Shown here: positions 43,761 to 52,809 of the stretch, in pieces
Layout: the number at the start of each line of letters is the position of its first letter
Position numbering within the stretch: position 1 is the first letter of the stretch
Assembly (NCBI RefSeq): GCF_001294335.1
Contig: NZ_LGKG01000196.1
Coordinates: 310,001-374,000 of the forward strand
DNA from: Streptomyces chattanoogensis
GTDB lineage: Bacteria > Actinomycetota > Actinomycetes > Streptomycetales > Streptomycetaceae
Direction of reading: 5' to 3'
Length of the DNA: 64,000 bases
Translations under genes and position numbers: made by a program
Notes under the pieces: model-generated
Seen by the model: only the letters and a program-made list of their open reading frames with translations
Told to the model about the DNA's origin: nothing
Databases searched by the model: none

Positions 43761-46700
43761 GTGCGGGTCCGGGGCGTATGGAGCGGCGGAAGTTTCGGCA
43801 AGGGCAGCAGGGGCGGCGGCGCGGGCCCCAAGGCGCGCGTGGCGGGAACCGCCGCGCTGGCCGCCGCGGTCATCTCCGGGCTGCTCGGCGGCGCGCCCGG
43901 CGCCCAGGCGGCGCCCGCGGACCCGTCGGTCGGCACCCCCGACCGGCCGGACCGCCCGGCGGACGCCGGCACCCCGCCCGCCGTCTGGCCGCGCCCCCAG
44001 TCGATGCGGGAGCTCGCCGCCGCCGTTCCGCTCGGCGGCGAGGCGGCGCTGGTGGCGGCGCCGGACACCGACCCCTACACCCTGGACGTGGTGCGCGGCC
44101 TGCTGCGCGACGCCGGTGTACGCAAGGTCCACCAGGTGGCGCCCGGCGACCGGCTGCCCCCGGCCGGGCCCGTGATCTACCTCGGCGCACCGGCCGCGGA
44201 CGCGCTGCGGGCGCTGAAGGCGCCCGGCCGCGGCGATCTGCCCGCCGGCGGCTACCGCCTCGCCGTCGGCCAGGCCGCCGGCCGCGACACGGTGGCGCTG
44301 GACGGCGTCGGCCCGGACGGCCTCTTCCACGCCGCGCAGACGCTGCGGCAGCTGGTCACCGACGGTCCGGAGGGCCGCCGGCAGCTGGCCTCGGTCGTCG
44401 TACGGGACTGGCCGGGCACGGCGGTGCGGGGCACCACCGAGGGATTCTTCGGACAGCCCTGGAGCCGGGCGCAGCGGCTGGCGCAGCTCGATTTCATGGG
44501 CCGTACGAAGCAGAACCGCTACCTCTACGCGCCGGGCGACGACCCCTTCCGCCAGACACGGTGGCGCGACCCCTATCCGGCGGCGCAGCGCGCCGACTTC
44601 CGGGCGCTGGCCGAGCGGGCCCGCGCCAACCACGTCACCCTGGGCTGGGCGGTCGCACCCGGCCAGGCGATGTGCATGTCGTCGGAGGACGACCTGCGGG
44701 CGCTGCGGCGCAAGGTGGACGCGATGTGGGCGCTGGGGGTGCGCTCCTTCCAGCTGCAGTTCCAGGACGTCAGCTACAGCGAATGGCACTGCGACGCCGA
44801 CGAGGAGGCCTTCGGCAAGGGGCCGGAGGCGGCCGCCAAGGCGCAGGCCAGGGTCGCGCGGGCGCTCGCCGGCCATCTCGCCGAGCGGTATCCGGGCTCC
44901 GCGCCGCTGTCGGTGATGCCGACCGAGTACTACCAGAACGGCTCCACCGCCTACCGCGAGGCGCTGGCCGGGGCGCTCGGCGACCGGGTGGAGGTGGCCT
45001 GGACCGGCATCGGCGTGGTGCCGCGCACCATCACCGGCGGCGAACTGTCCACCGCCCGGGAGGCGTTCGGCCACCCCCTCGTCACCATGGACAACTACCC
45101 GGTCAACGACTACGCCCAGGACCGGATCTTCCTCGGCCCCTACACCGGCCGCGAGCCGGCCGTCGCCACCGGCTCCGCCGCGCTGCTCACCAATGCCATG
45201 GAGCAGCCGGTGGCCTCCCGTATCCCGCTCTTCACGGCCGCCGACTACGCCTGGAACCCGCGCGCCTACCGCCCGGCGGAGTCCTGGGAGGCGGCCATCG
45301 ACGACCTGGCGGGCGGCGACCGGCGGGCCCGCGCCGCGCTCCGCGCCCTGGCCGGGAACGACGCCTCCTCCGTCCTCGGGTCCCAGGAGTCGGCGTATCT
45401 GCGGCCGCTCATGGACCGTTTCTGGAAGGCCCGGGAGTTTGCCCTGAATCATGGCCGGCCGGGCAAGGATGCGTCGTTGGCCGAGGCTGCCGAGGCCCTG
45501 CGGAGCGCGTTCCGCACGATGAGCACCGCGCCCGAGGGCCTGAGCGCGGACCTGGCGGCCGAAGTGCGGCCCTGGGCCGAGCAGTTGGGCCGTTACGGGC
45601 GGGCGGGCGAGGCGGCCGTCGACACCCTGATGGCGCAGGCACGGGGCGACGGGGATGCCGCCTGGACCGCCCAGCGCACGGTGCAGCGGCTGCGCAAGGA
45701 GGCGGAGCGGAGCCCGGCGACGGTCGGCAAGGGGGTGCTCCTGCCGTTCCTGGAGCGGGCGATGACCGAGGCCGATGCCTGGACCGGGGTACGGGCCGGC
45801 GGCCCGAAGCCCACGGAGGGCGCCGATCCCACCTCGCTGACCGTTCCGTTCGAGCGGGCCCGCCCGCTCACCGCGGTCACCGCGCTCACCGATCCGGGTC
45901 CCTCGGCGGGTGCCGTCTCCCTGGAGGCGCATGTCCCGGGCGAGGGCTGGCGCCGCCTGGGCCGGCTCTCCCCCACCGGCTGGACCGAGTCCCGCACGCC
46001 CGGCCTGCGCGCCGACGCCGTACGGCTGTCCTGGCGGGGGGCCGCCGCCGCGCCCTCCGTCCACGCCGTCACGCCCTGGTTCGGCGACACCCCGGCGGCC
46101 GGGCTGGAGCTGGCCCGCAAGGAGTCGGACGCTCAGACCGGCGGCACCGCGACGGTGGATGCCCTGGTCTTCTCCCGCCGCCCCGCCGATGTCAGCGAGG
46201 AGCTCCGGGTCAAGGCGCCCAGGGGCTTCACCGTTCATGCGCCGCACCGGGTCACCGCCCCGCGCGGCGGCACGGCGACGGTCCGGATCACGGTCGACGT
46301 CCCCGAGGACGCGCGCTCAGGCACCTATGAGATCCCCGTCACCTATGCCGGACAGGAACAGGTCCTGACCGTACGGGCCTACCCGCGCACCGGCGGCCGC
46401 GATCTTGCACGCGGCGCCGCGGCCACCTCCTCCGGCGACGAGACCGCCGACTTCCCCGCCTCGGCGGCCACCGACGGCGACCCCAGGACCCGCTGGTCGT
46501 CCCGCCCCGACGACCACGCCTGGCTGCAGTTCCCGCTCCCCCGCCCCACCCGCCTGGGCCGGCTCGTCCTGAACTGGCAGGACGCCTACGCCACCCGCTA
46601 CCGCATCCAGGTCTCCCCCGACGGCCGCACCTGGCGCACCGCGGCCGTCGTCAACGATGGCAAGGGCGGCCGCGAGTCCGTCCGCATGGACGCCGGGGAC

Positions 46701-46838
46701 ACCCGCTATGTCCGTATCCAGGGTGAGAAGCGGGCGACGCGGTTCGGATATTCGCTGTGGTCGGTGGAGGCGTATGCGGTGGCCTCCGGCGAGCCGGACT
46801 CAGGCCGCGGGGACGGTCACGATCACGGCCGTCGCTGA
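43761..46838 (+). CDS. Secreted GH84-type beta-N-acetylglucosaminidase with NEW3 and CBM32 domains
   Basis: 1025 aa. A signal peptide (about 22-52, ending GAQAAPA) precedes a GH20b-like N-domain (about 75-205), the GH84 barrel (about 218-500, opening RGTTEGFFGQPW), a helical region, a NEW3 domain (about 790-875) and a discoidin/CBM32 domain (about 885-1010). Residues 335-336 read Gln-Asp in FQDV, where hydrolases of this family have Asp-Asp; the general acid would be kept but the acetamido-orienting Asp is replaced. It should act outside the cell on GlcNAc-containing glycans or be a binding derivative. GTG at 43761 lies after GAGGAG. Followed by a 20-bp hairpin. Confidence 0.85.
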   Translation: MRVRGVWSGGSFGKGSRGGGAGPKARVAGTAALAAAVISGLLGGAPGAQAAPADPSVGTPDRPDRPADAGTPPAVWPRPQSMRELAAAVPLGGEAALVAAPDTDPYTLDVVRGLLRDAGVRKVHQVAPGDRLPPAGPVIYLGAPAADALRALKAPGRGDLPAGGYRLAVGQAAGRDTVALDGVGPDGLFHAAQTLRQLVTDGPEGRRQLASVVVRDWPGTAVRGTTEGFFGQPWSRAQRLAQLDFMGRTKQNRYLYAPGDDPFRQTRWRDPYPAAQRADFRALAERARANHVTLGWAVAPGQAMCMSSEDDLRALRRKVDAMWALGVRSFQLQFQDVSYSEWHCDADEEAFGKGPEAAAKAQARVARALAGHLAERYPGSAPLSVMPTEYYQNGSTAYREALAGALGDRVEVAWTGIGVVPRTITGGELSTAREAFGHPLVTMDNYPVNDYAQDRIFLGPYTGREPAVATGSAALLTNAMEQPVASRIPLFTAADYAWNPRAYRPAESWEAAIDDLAGGDRRARAALRALAGNDASSVLGSQESAYLRPLMDRFWKAREFALNHGRPGKDASLAEAAEALRSAFRTMSTAPEGLSADLAAEVRPWAEQLGRYGRAGEAAVDTLMAQARGDGDAAWTAQRTVQRLRKEAERSPATVGKGVLLPFLERAMTEADAWTGVRAGGPKPTEGADPTSLTVPFERARPLTAVTALTDPGPSAGAVSLEAHVPGEGWRRLGRLSPTGWTESRTPGLRADAVRLSWRGAAAAPSVHAVTPWFGDTPAAGLELARKESDAQTGGTATVDALVFSRRPADVSEELRVKAPRGFTVHAPHRVTAPRGGTATVRITVDVPEDARSGTYEIPVTYAGQEQVLTVRAYPRTGGRDLARGAAATSSGDETADFPASAATDGDPRTRWSSRPDDHAWLQFPLPRPTRLGRLVLNWQDAYATRYRIQVSPDGRTWRTAAVVNDGKGGRESVRMDAGDTRYVRIQGEKRATRFGYSLWSVEAYAVASGEPDSGRGDGHDHGRR

Positions 46839-46883
46839 TACGGGCCGGGCCCGGCGGTGGACGACCGCCGGGCCCGGCCCGTA
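46839..46883. terminator. Bidirectional terminator between GH84 and HNH genes
   Basis: A perfect 20-bp stem (46839-46858 with 46864-46883) and 5-base loop GGACG, beginning directly after the GH84 stop, between convergent genes. Confidence 0.9.
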
Positions 46884-46902
46884 CGTACGGAAAGACCCGG
46901 AT

Positions 46903-47439
46903 CTACGCCGATACGGCATCGATCCGGGCCAAGGCATCATCCGCGCCGTACGGCTGCAAGTACGGCAGCCAGCGCGGGTCCCTATGCCCTGTCCCGATGA
47001 TCCGCCACGCCAGTCCTGACGGCGGGGCGGGCTGATGGCGCAGCCGCCAGCCGATCTCGGCGACATGGCGATCGGCCTTGACGTGATTGCAGCGGCGGCA
47101 CGCGGCGACCACGTTCTCCCAGGTGTGCTGGCCTCCCCGGCTGCGCGGGATGACGTGGTCGACGCTGGTTGCGACGCCACCGCAGTACATACAGCGCCCG
47201 CCGTCGCGGGCGAAGAGGGCCCGGCGGGTCAGGGGCACGGGGCCTCGAAAGGGCACCCGCACAAACCGCTTCAAGCGGACCACACTCGGAGCGGGTATCA
47301 CGCGGGTTGCGCTGTGCATCAGGGCGCCGGACTCCTCGAGACTCACAGCCTTCTCATTGAGTACGAGGATGAGCGCGCGGCGGAGCGGTACGACGCCGAG
47401 CGGCTCGTACGACGCGTTGAGGACCAGGACATGCGGCAC
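46903..47439 (-). CDS. HNH endonuclease
   Basis: 178 aa. A C-terminal HNH domain with a zinc-binding C-x2-C pair (CMYCG), the SVDHVIPRSRGG core, ENVVAACRRCN, and KADR closing. The N-terminal ~75 residues (VLVLNASYEPLGVVPLRRAL) are typical of the widespread actinobacterial single-gene HNH family. It is a candidate DNA-modifying or repair enzyme; no restriction or phage genes are near. GTG at 47437-47439 has a near-perfect AAGGAGG 5 bases upstream. Confidence 0.9.
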   Translation of the reverse strand: MPHVLVLNASYEPLGVVPLRRALILVLNEKAVSLEESGALMHSATRVIPAPSVVRLKRFVRVPFRGPVPLTRRALFARDGGRCMYCGGVATSVDHVIPRSRGGQHTWENVVAACRRCNHVKADRHVAEIGWRLRHQPAPPSGLAWRIIGTGHRDPRWLPYLQPYGADDALARIDAVSA

Positions 47440-47737
47440 GGGTGCCTCCTTGTACGCCGGCGGCGCGTGGCTCGCGCCGGGACGATCTCCCCCAGTGTCC
47501 CCCGGTGCCTGGTCGGAGCGCCACCATCACCGAGTAACGGGCCGGAGGTGTTTTCCACCACACCGCCGCACTTCCCGACGGATCCGGCCCTTCCCGGTCG
47601 TTCCGGCCGTCTCCGGGACTCTTCTCACTCGAACACGGGGACGGACCGCACCCGTTGCCCCGTTAGTGTGGTTGGTCTGCCCGGTCGACGACATCCACCG
47701 AGGCCCGGGTCAGCTGTCCCACACGGAAGGTTCTGCT
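47440..47737. other. Divergent promoter region between HNH and mscS
   Basis: About 300 bases. It must hold promoters for both genes; TAGTGT-like sequence lies near 47664-47670. No further motif or RNA gene recognised. Confidence 0.5.
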
Positions 47738-48829
47738 GTGTACTGGTCCGCTTCGACGGCCGCTACCGCGCCCCTCGGCGCCGCAACACCCGGCGCACAC
47801 GCCTCCACCTCGCTCGACGAGGCCACCCAGAAGGCCACCAACGCCGCCGGCTGGGTGGAGGAGAACTGGGGGACGTGGGTCGAGTCCGGCCTGAAGATCC
47901 TGCTGATCATCGTGATCGCGGTGGTGCTTCGGCATGTGATACGGCGCACCATCACCAAGCTCATCGAGCGGATGAACCGCACCGCGGCCGCCGCCCAGGG
48001 CACCGCGCTGGGCGGCCTGCTCGTCAACGCCGAACGCCGCCGTCAGCGCTCCGAGGCCATCGGCTCGGTCCTGCGCAGCGTCGCCTCCTTCGTGATCATG
48101 GGCACGGCCGCCCTGACGGTGCTCTCCGTCCTCCAGATCAACCTGGCGCCGCTGCTGGCGAGCGCCGGTGTGGCCGGCGTCGCCATCGGTTTCGGCGCCC
48201 GCAACCTCGTCACCGACTTCCTCTCCGGCGTCTTCATGATCCTCGAGGACCAGTACGGCGTCGGCGACGAGATCGACGCGGGCGTGGCCACCGGTACGGT
48301 CATCGAGGTCGGCCTGCGCGTCACCAAGCTGCGCGGCCCCAACGGCGCCATCTGGTACATCCGCAACGGCGAGGTGAAGCGGATCGGCAACCTCAGCCAG
48401 GGCTGGTCGACGGCCGGTGTGGACGTGATGATCGCCGCCGACCAGGACCTGCGGCGGGCCCGGGACATCATCACCGCCGCCGGCGAGGTGATGTCCAAGT
48501 CGGAGCCCTGGAACGAGCAGTTGTGGGAGCCGGTGCAGGTCCTGGGCCTGAGCGAGGTCCACCTCGACACCGTCACCATCAGCGTCTCGGCCAAGACCAT
48601 GCCCGGCAAGGCCCTCGGCGTCGAACGCGAACTCCGCTGGCGCATCAAGCACGCCCTGGACGAGGCCGACATCCACCTCGCCCGCCGCCCAGTTCCCGAG
48701 GAGGAAACGGAAGAGGCCGCACCGGCCGACCCCACCGCCTCCATGGCGGCCCCGTCGGCCCTCAACAACCCGCTGTCCCCCCAATCGACGGCCACGGAAC
48801 CGCTCTCCGGTCCCCCGCTGGGCAAGTAA
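47738..48829 (+). CDS. Mechanosensitive ion channel, MscS family
   Basis: 363 aa. Membrane segments about 46-66, 105-128 and the pore helix with GVAGVAIGFGARNLVTDFLSG (about 143-165; key A/G pattern). The MscS beta domain begins EDQYGVGDEI, and a cytoplasmic alpha/beta part with an acidic C-terminal tail follows. It opens under membrane tension to release osmolytes. The GTG at 47738 has GGAAGG 7 bases upstream; the open frame further upstream belongs to the HNH gene region. Followed by a terminator with a T tract. Confidence 0.92.
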   Translation: MYWSASTAATAPLGAATPGAHASTSLDEATQKATNAAGWVEENWGTWVESGLKILLIIVIAVVLRHVIRRTITKLIERMNRTAAAAQGTALGGLLVNAERRRQRSEAIGSVLRSVASFVIMGTAALTVLSVLQINLAPLLASAGVAGVAIGFGARNLVTDFLSGVFMILEDQYGVGDEIDAGVATGTVIEVGLRVTKLRGPNGAIWYIRNGEVKRIGNLSQGWSTAGVDVMIAADQDLRRARDIITAAGEVMSKSEPWNEQLWEPVQVLGLSEVHLDTVTISVSAKTMPGKALGVERELRWRIKHALDEADIHLARRPVPEEETEEAAPADPTASMAAPSALNNPLSPQSTATEPLSGPPLGK

Positions 48830-48863
48830 CGCTCCCCGGGGCCGCTGTCCCCGCCCCTGCCTC

Positions 48864-48902
48864 ACCGGCCGCGCCGCCATGGCGCGGCCGGTTCCGTTTT
48901 TT
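48864..48902 (+). terminator. Rho-independent terminator after mscS
   Basis: A 12-bp stem ACCGGCCGCGCC with complement, loop GCCAT, followed by TCCGTTTTTT. Confidence 0.92.
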
Positions 48903-49130
48903 GCGGTTCAGAGGTTCCGGTCATTTTTCGGCTTCTTCCCGCCGCACCTGCGGAAGCACGCCGACACCTCGCCGACCCGCCGACGGCATCTGTTTCAGGA
49001 CTGACAGCATGCGCGGGCACGGCGATCACGTCGGGTCGCCCGCATTGCCCCCGGCGCACCACCCTCGGCACGTCGGCACGTCGCCCCCATTGACGGCGTC
49101 CCGCCCCGCGCCCTACCTTCCTGTCCATCA

Positions 49131-49147
49131 TTTGGAAGGTTTCCTAA
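49131..49147. promoter_or_regulatory. Operator-like palindrome upstream of the ROK regulator
   Basis: TTTGGAAGGTTTCCTAA, arms of 7 bases with a single mismatch around GGT, 17 bases before the rok start. The TTnGGAA...TTCC form resembles palindromes reported for ROK sugar regulators in Streptomyces. It would allow the repressor to control its own gene and the transport operon. Confidence 0.7.
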
Positions 49148-49164
49148 CAGATGTGGGGGCAGTC

Positions 49165-50358
49165 ATGGCCGGTGTGCAGGGCACGCAAGGGACGCCCGGG
49201 ACGCCGCGCGTGCTGCGGGCCATGAATGACCGGGCGGCGCTCGATCTGCTGGTGTCGCAGGGGCCGTTGACCCGTACGCAGATCGGTGAGCTGACCGGGC
49301 TGTCGAAGCCGACGGCCTCGCAGCTGCTGGCGCGGCTGGAGGCCGCGGGGCTGGTGCGCACGACCGGGAATGTGACCGGGCGGCCGGGGCCGAATGCGCA
49401 GTTGTACGAGGTCAACCCGGTCGCGGCGCATGTCGCCGCGCTGGCCGTGGACCAGGAAGGGATCACCGCGGCGGTCGCCGACATCACCGGGCGGGTGCTC
49501 GGGGAGGCACGGGTCGGGACGGACGCGGTGGACGAGGAGGCGCCGCACCGTACGGCGCGGCTGGTGGCGAAGGCCGTGGACGGGGCGCTGGCCAAGGCCG
49601 GGCTGGGGCGCGAGCGGCTGCACGGGGCGGTGATCGGCACGCCCGGCGCGCTGGACCCGGAGACCGGTGCGCTGCGCTATGCACCGCACCTGCCCGGCTG
49701 GCACTCGCGGCGGCTGAAGGAAGAGCTGGCGGAGGTGCTGGGCACACCGGTCGTCATGGAGAACGATGTGAATCTGGCGGCCGTTGCCGAGCAGCATGAC
49801 GGGGCCGCGCAGGACTTCGACGACTTCGTGCTGGTGTGGGTCGACGAGGGCGTCGGCGCCGCGATCGTGCTGGGCGGGCAGCTGTTGCGCGGCGCCACCG
49901 GCGGCGCGGGGGAGATCGGGTACATGCCGCTGCCCGACGCCCCGCTGTCCCGGGGCGGCGACCGCAGCGCCGCGCGCCCGGATGCCGGCGGTGGGTTCCA
50001 GCGGCTCGTCGGGTCGCCGAGTGTGGTCGCGCTGGCGCAGGAGTACGGCGCCCCGGAGGTCCGTACGGTCGCGGAGGCGCTGGAGCGCGACGCGGTGCGG
50101 GAGGAGGTGGCCAGGCGACTGGCCACCGGGCTGGCGGCGGTGGTCGCGGTGGTCGACCCGCGGCTGGTGGTGCTGTCCGGCGAGGTCGCCCAGGCCGGCG
50201 GGGAGGAGCTTCGGGTGCTGGTCGAGGAGGAATTCACCGGCCTCGCGCTGCCGCGGCCGGAACTGCGGATCAGCGATATCGGCGGAAATCCGATTCTTAT
50301 CGGCGCACTGCGGACGGCACTCGCCGGGGCGCGCGATGCGGTGTTCACCACCGCATGA
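49165..50358 (+). CDS. ROK-family sugar-responsive transcriptional regulator
   Basis: 397 aa. The winged HTH (about 16-75: LTRTQIGELTGLSKPTASQLLARLE) is followed by an actin-like ROK domain (about 80-390) with a D-Q-E-G-I-T-A opening, G-T-P-G, and END-V-N. The usual zinc motif C-x-CG-x2-GC is absent and the His of E-x-GH is Tyr (EIGYM), so it is a non-zinc, non-kinase regulator variant. It probably binds the imported sugar and represses the operon starting at 50450, 92 bases downstream. ATG 49165 has GGGGG upstream; GTG 49153 is an alternative. Confidence 0.9.
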   Translation: MAGVQGTQGTPGTPRVLRAMNDRAALDLLVSQGPLTRTQIGELTGLSKPTASQLLARLEAAGLVRTTGNVTGRPGPNAQLYEVNPVAAHVAALAVDQEGITAAVADITGRVLGEARVGTDAVDEEAPHRTARLVAKAVDGALAKAGLGRERLHGAVIGTPGALDPETGALRYAPHLPGWHSRRLKEELAEVLGTPVVMENDVNLAAVAEQHDGAAQDFDDFVLVWVDEGVGAAIVLGGQLLRGATGGAGEIGYMPLPDAPLSRGGDRSAARPDAGGGFQRLVGSPSVVALAQEYGAPEVRTVAEALERDAVREEVARRLATGLAAVVAVVDPRLVVLSGEVAQAGGEELRVLVEEEFTGLALPRPELRISDIGGNPILIGALRTALAGARDAVFTTA

Positions 50359-50449
50359 GAACCCGAACCCGGCCTGCCGCGTAACGCATCACACGACTCG
50401 TTCGTCAACTTCCCCTGCCGTGAAGCGCGGGGCGCAAAGGGAGTCTGCC

Positions 50450-51790
50450 ATGCCGTTTTCCCGTATGCGTATCCCTCTGTCCGTGGCGCTGGCCTGCGCC
50501 GGGCTTCTCGTGTCGGCCTGCGCCCGGCCGAGCGTCGGCAGTGACCGGGACGATCCGACGAAACCGGTGACGCTCAGGTTCTGGCACGGCTGGTCCGCCG
50601 CCGGTGAGGTGAAGGCGATCGAGGACAGCGTCGCCCGCTTCGAGAAGCGGCACCCCCACATCACGGTGAAGGTGACCGGGAACGTCACCGACGAGACGGT
50701 GAATCAGGCGCTGCGGGCGGGCGGGGACGAGGCGCCGGATGTGGTGTCGTCGTTCACCACCAACAACGTGGGGCAGTACTGCTCGTCCGGCATGTGGGCG
50801 GATCTCGATCCGTTCATGAAGAAGACCGGAGTGGACAAGGAGAAGGTGTTCCCGAAGACCTTCCTCGATTACACGAGTTATGCGGGAAAGCAGTGTGCGC
50901 TGCCGCTGCTCGCGGATTCCTATGGGCTCTACTACAACAAGGACGCCTTCCGGGAAGCCGGGATCGCACGGCCGCCGCGGACGATGTCGGAGCTGGAACG
51001 GGACGCCGTGCGACTCACCCGGCGTACCGGGGACGGGTCGTACGAGCGGGTCGGGATCATGCCCAACTTCCGGCTCTACCAGAACAGTCCGGACCGGCTG
51101 TTCGCACAGTGGGGGCCGACGTACTTCGACCGACAGGGCAAGGCGCGGCTGGCCAGGGACCCGCGCACGAAGGAGTTCTTCGCCACCCAGCGCGGGCTGA
51201 TCCGGGCGCAGGGCGGCTATGCGGCGCTGGAGAGGTTCCGTACGACCTTCGGCGAGGAGATGTCCTCGCAGAACGCCTTTCTGACACAGAAGGTGGCGAT
51301 GCACATGGACGGCGAATGGCGTGGGCTGATGCTCAGGGACAAGAAGGCGCCGTTCCGCTGGGGCACGGCGCCGATGCCGGTGCCGGACGACCGGGCGGAG
51401 ACATACGGCCGCGGATATCTGACCGGTACGGTCGCGGGCATCGCGCACAGCAGCCGGCATCAGAACGCGGCGTGGGAACTGGTGAAATTCCTGACCGTCG
51501 ACACGGATCAGGTGGTGCGGTTCGCCAATGCCATCCATAACGTGCCGTCGACGAAGGCGGCGCTGAAGTCCCCGGGCCTGGACGCCGATCCGGCGTTCCG
51601 CACCTTCCTGGACATCGCGCGGAATCCGCACAGCACCGCGATTCCGCCGTCCGTCAACGGCGGCCAGTACATCGTCGCACTGCAGGACTTCGCATACGAC
51701 GTCGAGGCCGGAAAGGTCCCCGATCTGGACGAGGGGCTGCGGGCGCTCGACGCGCACATCGACGCCGACACCCTCCAGTCGGAGAACTGA
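50450..51790 (+). CDS. ABC sugar transporter substrate-binding lipoprotein
   Basis: 446 aa family-1 extracellular solute-binding protein. The lipobox LLVSAC places the lipidated Cys near residue 24. The mature protein has TLRFWHGWSA, ITVKVTGN and the D-S-Y-G-L-Y-Y-N-K element typical of sugar binders. It captures a mono- or oligosaccharide outside the cell for the two permeases downstream. ATG at 50450 has AAGGGAG 6 bases upstream. First gene of a six-step operon; the ATPase is missing, as with other Streptomyces sugar importers that share MsiK. Confidence 0.92.
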   Translation: MPFSRMRIPLSVALACAGLLVSACARPSVGSDRDDPTKPVTLRFWHGWSAAGEVKAIEDSVARFEKRHPHITVKVTGNVTDETVNQALRAGGDEAPDVVSSFTTNNVGQYCSSGMWADLDPFMKKTGVDKEKVFPKTFLDYTSYAGKQCALPLLADSYGLYYNKDAFREAGIARPPRTMSELERDAVRLTRRTGDGSYERVGIMPNFRLYQNSPDRLFAQWGPTYFDRQGKARLARDPRTKEFFATQRGLIRAQGGYAALERFRTTFGEEMSSQNAFLTQKVAMHMDGEWRGLMLRDKKAPFRWGTAPMPVPDDRAETYGRGYLTGTVAGIAHSSRHQNAAWELVKFLTVDTDQVVRFANAIHNVPSTKAALKSPGLDADPAFRTFLDIARNPHSTAIPPSVNGGQYIVALQDFAYDVEAGKVPDLDEGLRALDAHIDADTLQSEN

Positions 51791-51843
51791 CGGAAAAGAG
51801 AAGAGAACTCACCGGAACCGACGAGAACGTACGGAGGCCCGCC

Positions 51844-52803
51844 TTGGTATCCACCGCCCTCGCGCCACCGCCCGGCCTGCGCCGCAAGCGCAACCGGGAG
51901 CGACTGCGCACCCTCGGATTTCTCTCCCCCTGGCTGGCCGGGTTCTGCGTCTTCTTCGGCTATCCGCTGATCGCCACCGTCTATTTCTCGTTCATGCACT
52001 ACAACCAGATCCAGGAGCCCGATTTCGTGGGGCTGCGGAACTGGACCTATGTCCTGACGCAGATGCCGCTGTTGGGACCCGCGCTGGGGAACACGCTGTG
52101 GCTGGTCGTGGTGATGGTCTCGCTGCGGGTCGTCTTCGGGCTGGGCATCGGGATGCTCGTCACCAGGATCAGGACGGGCGCCGGATTCTTCCGTACGGCG
52201 TTCTATCTCCCGTATCTGGCGCCCCCGGTGGCCGCGACCGTGGCCTTCGTCTTTCTGCTCAACCCCGGCACGGGACCGGTCGACGAAATCCTCGGCGCCG
52301 TCGGGCTCCCGGCCCCCTCCTGGTTCAACGACCCCGGCTGGGCCAAGCCGTCCCTGGTCCTGCTCTCCCTGTGGGGCATCGGCGACCTGATGGTGATCTT
52401 CATGGCGGCGCTGCTGGACGTGCCGAAGGAGCAGTACGAGGCCGCCGAGCTGGACGGGGCGGGCGCCTGGGGGAAGTTCCGGTACGTCACCTGGCCGTCG
52501 ATCACCCCGGTCGTGCTGTTCGCGGTGGTCACCGGCGTCGTCCAGACCATGCAGTACTACACCCAGGCGCTGGTCGCCGGAAAGCTCGCCTCCGGCGTCT
52601 CCGTCGGCCCCGGCACGGTCATCCAGCCCGGCTACCCCGACCACTCCACCCTCACCGTCCCCCAGCTCGTCTACTCCCTCGGCTTCCAGAACTTCAACAC
52701 CGGCGCGGCGTGCGCGCTCTCCCTCGTGCTGTTCGCCCTCGCCATGGCCGTCACCACCCTGCTGATGCGCAGGCGCGCCGGCCTGCTCCCGGCGGAGGAC
52801 TGA
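51844..52803 (+). CDS. ABC sugar transporter permease 1 (MalF-like)
   Basis: 319 aa with six predicted membrane helices. The EAA loop reads EAAELDGAGAWGKFRYVTWP (about 199-218), the contact point for the ATPase. A TTG start at 51844 is supported by GGAGG exactly 6 bases upstream, with no better codon nearby. 53 bases after the lipoprotein gene and 6 bases before permease 2. Confidence 0.92.
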   Translation: MVSTALAPPPGLRRKRNRERLRTLGFLSPWLAGFCVFFGYPLIATVYFSFMHYNQIQEPDFVGLRNWTYVLTQMPLLGPALGNTLWLVVVMVSLRVVFGLGIGMLVTRIRTGAGFFRTAFYLPYLAPPVAATVAFVFLLNPGTGPVDEILGAVGLPAPSWFNDPGWAKPSLVLLSLWGIGDLMVIFMAALLDVPKEQYEAAELDGAGAWGKFRYVTWPSITPVVLFAVVTGVVQTMQYYTQALVAGKLASGVSVGPGTVIQPGYPDHSTLTVPQLVYSLGFQNFNTGAACALSLVLFALAMAVTTLLMRRRAGLLPAED

Positions 52804-52809
52804 TCCGGT

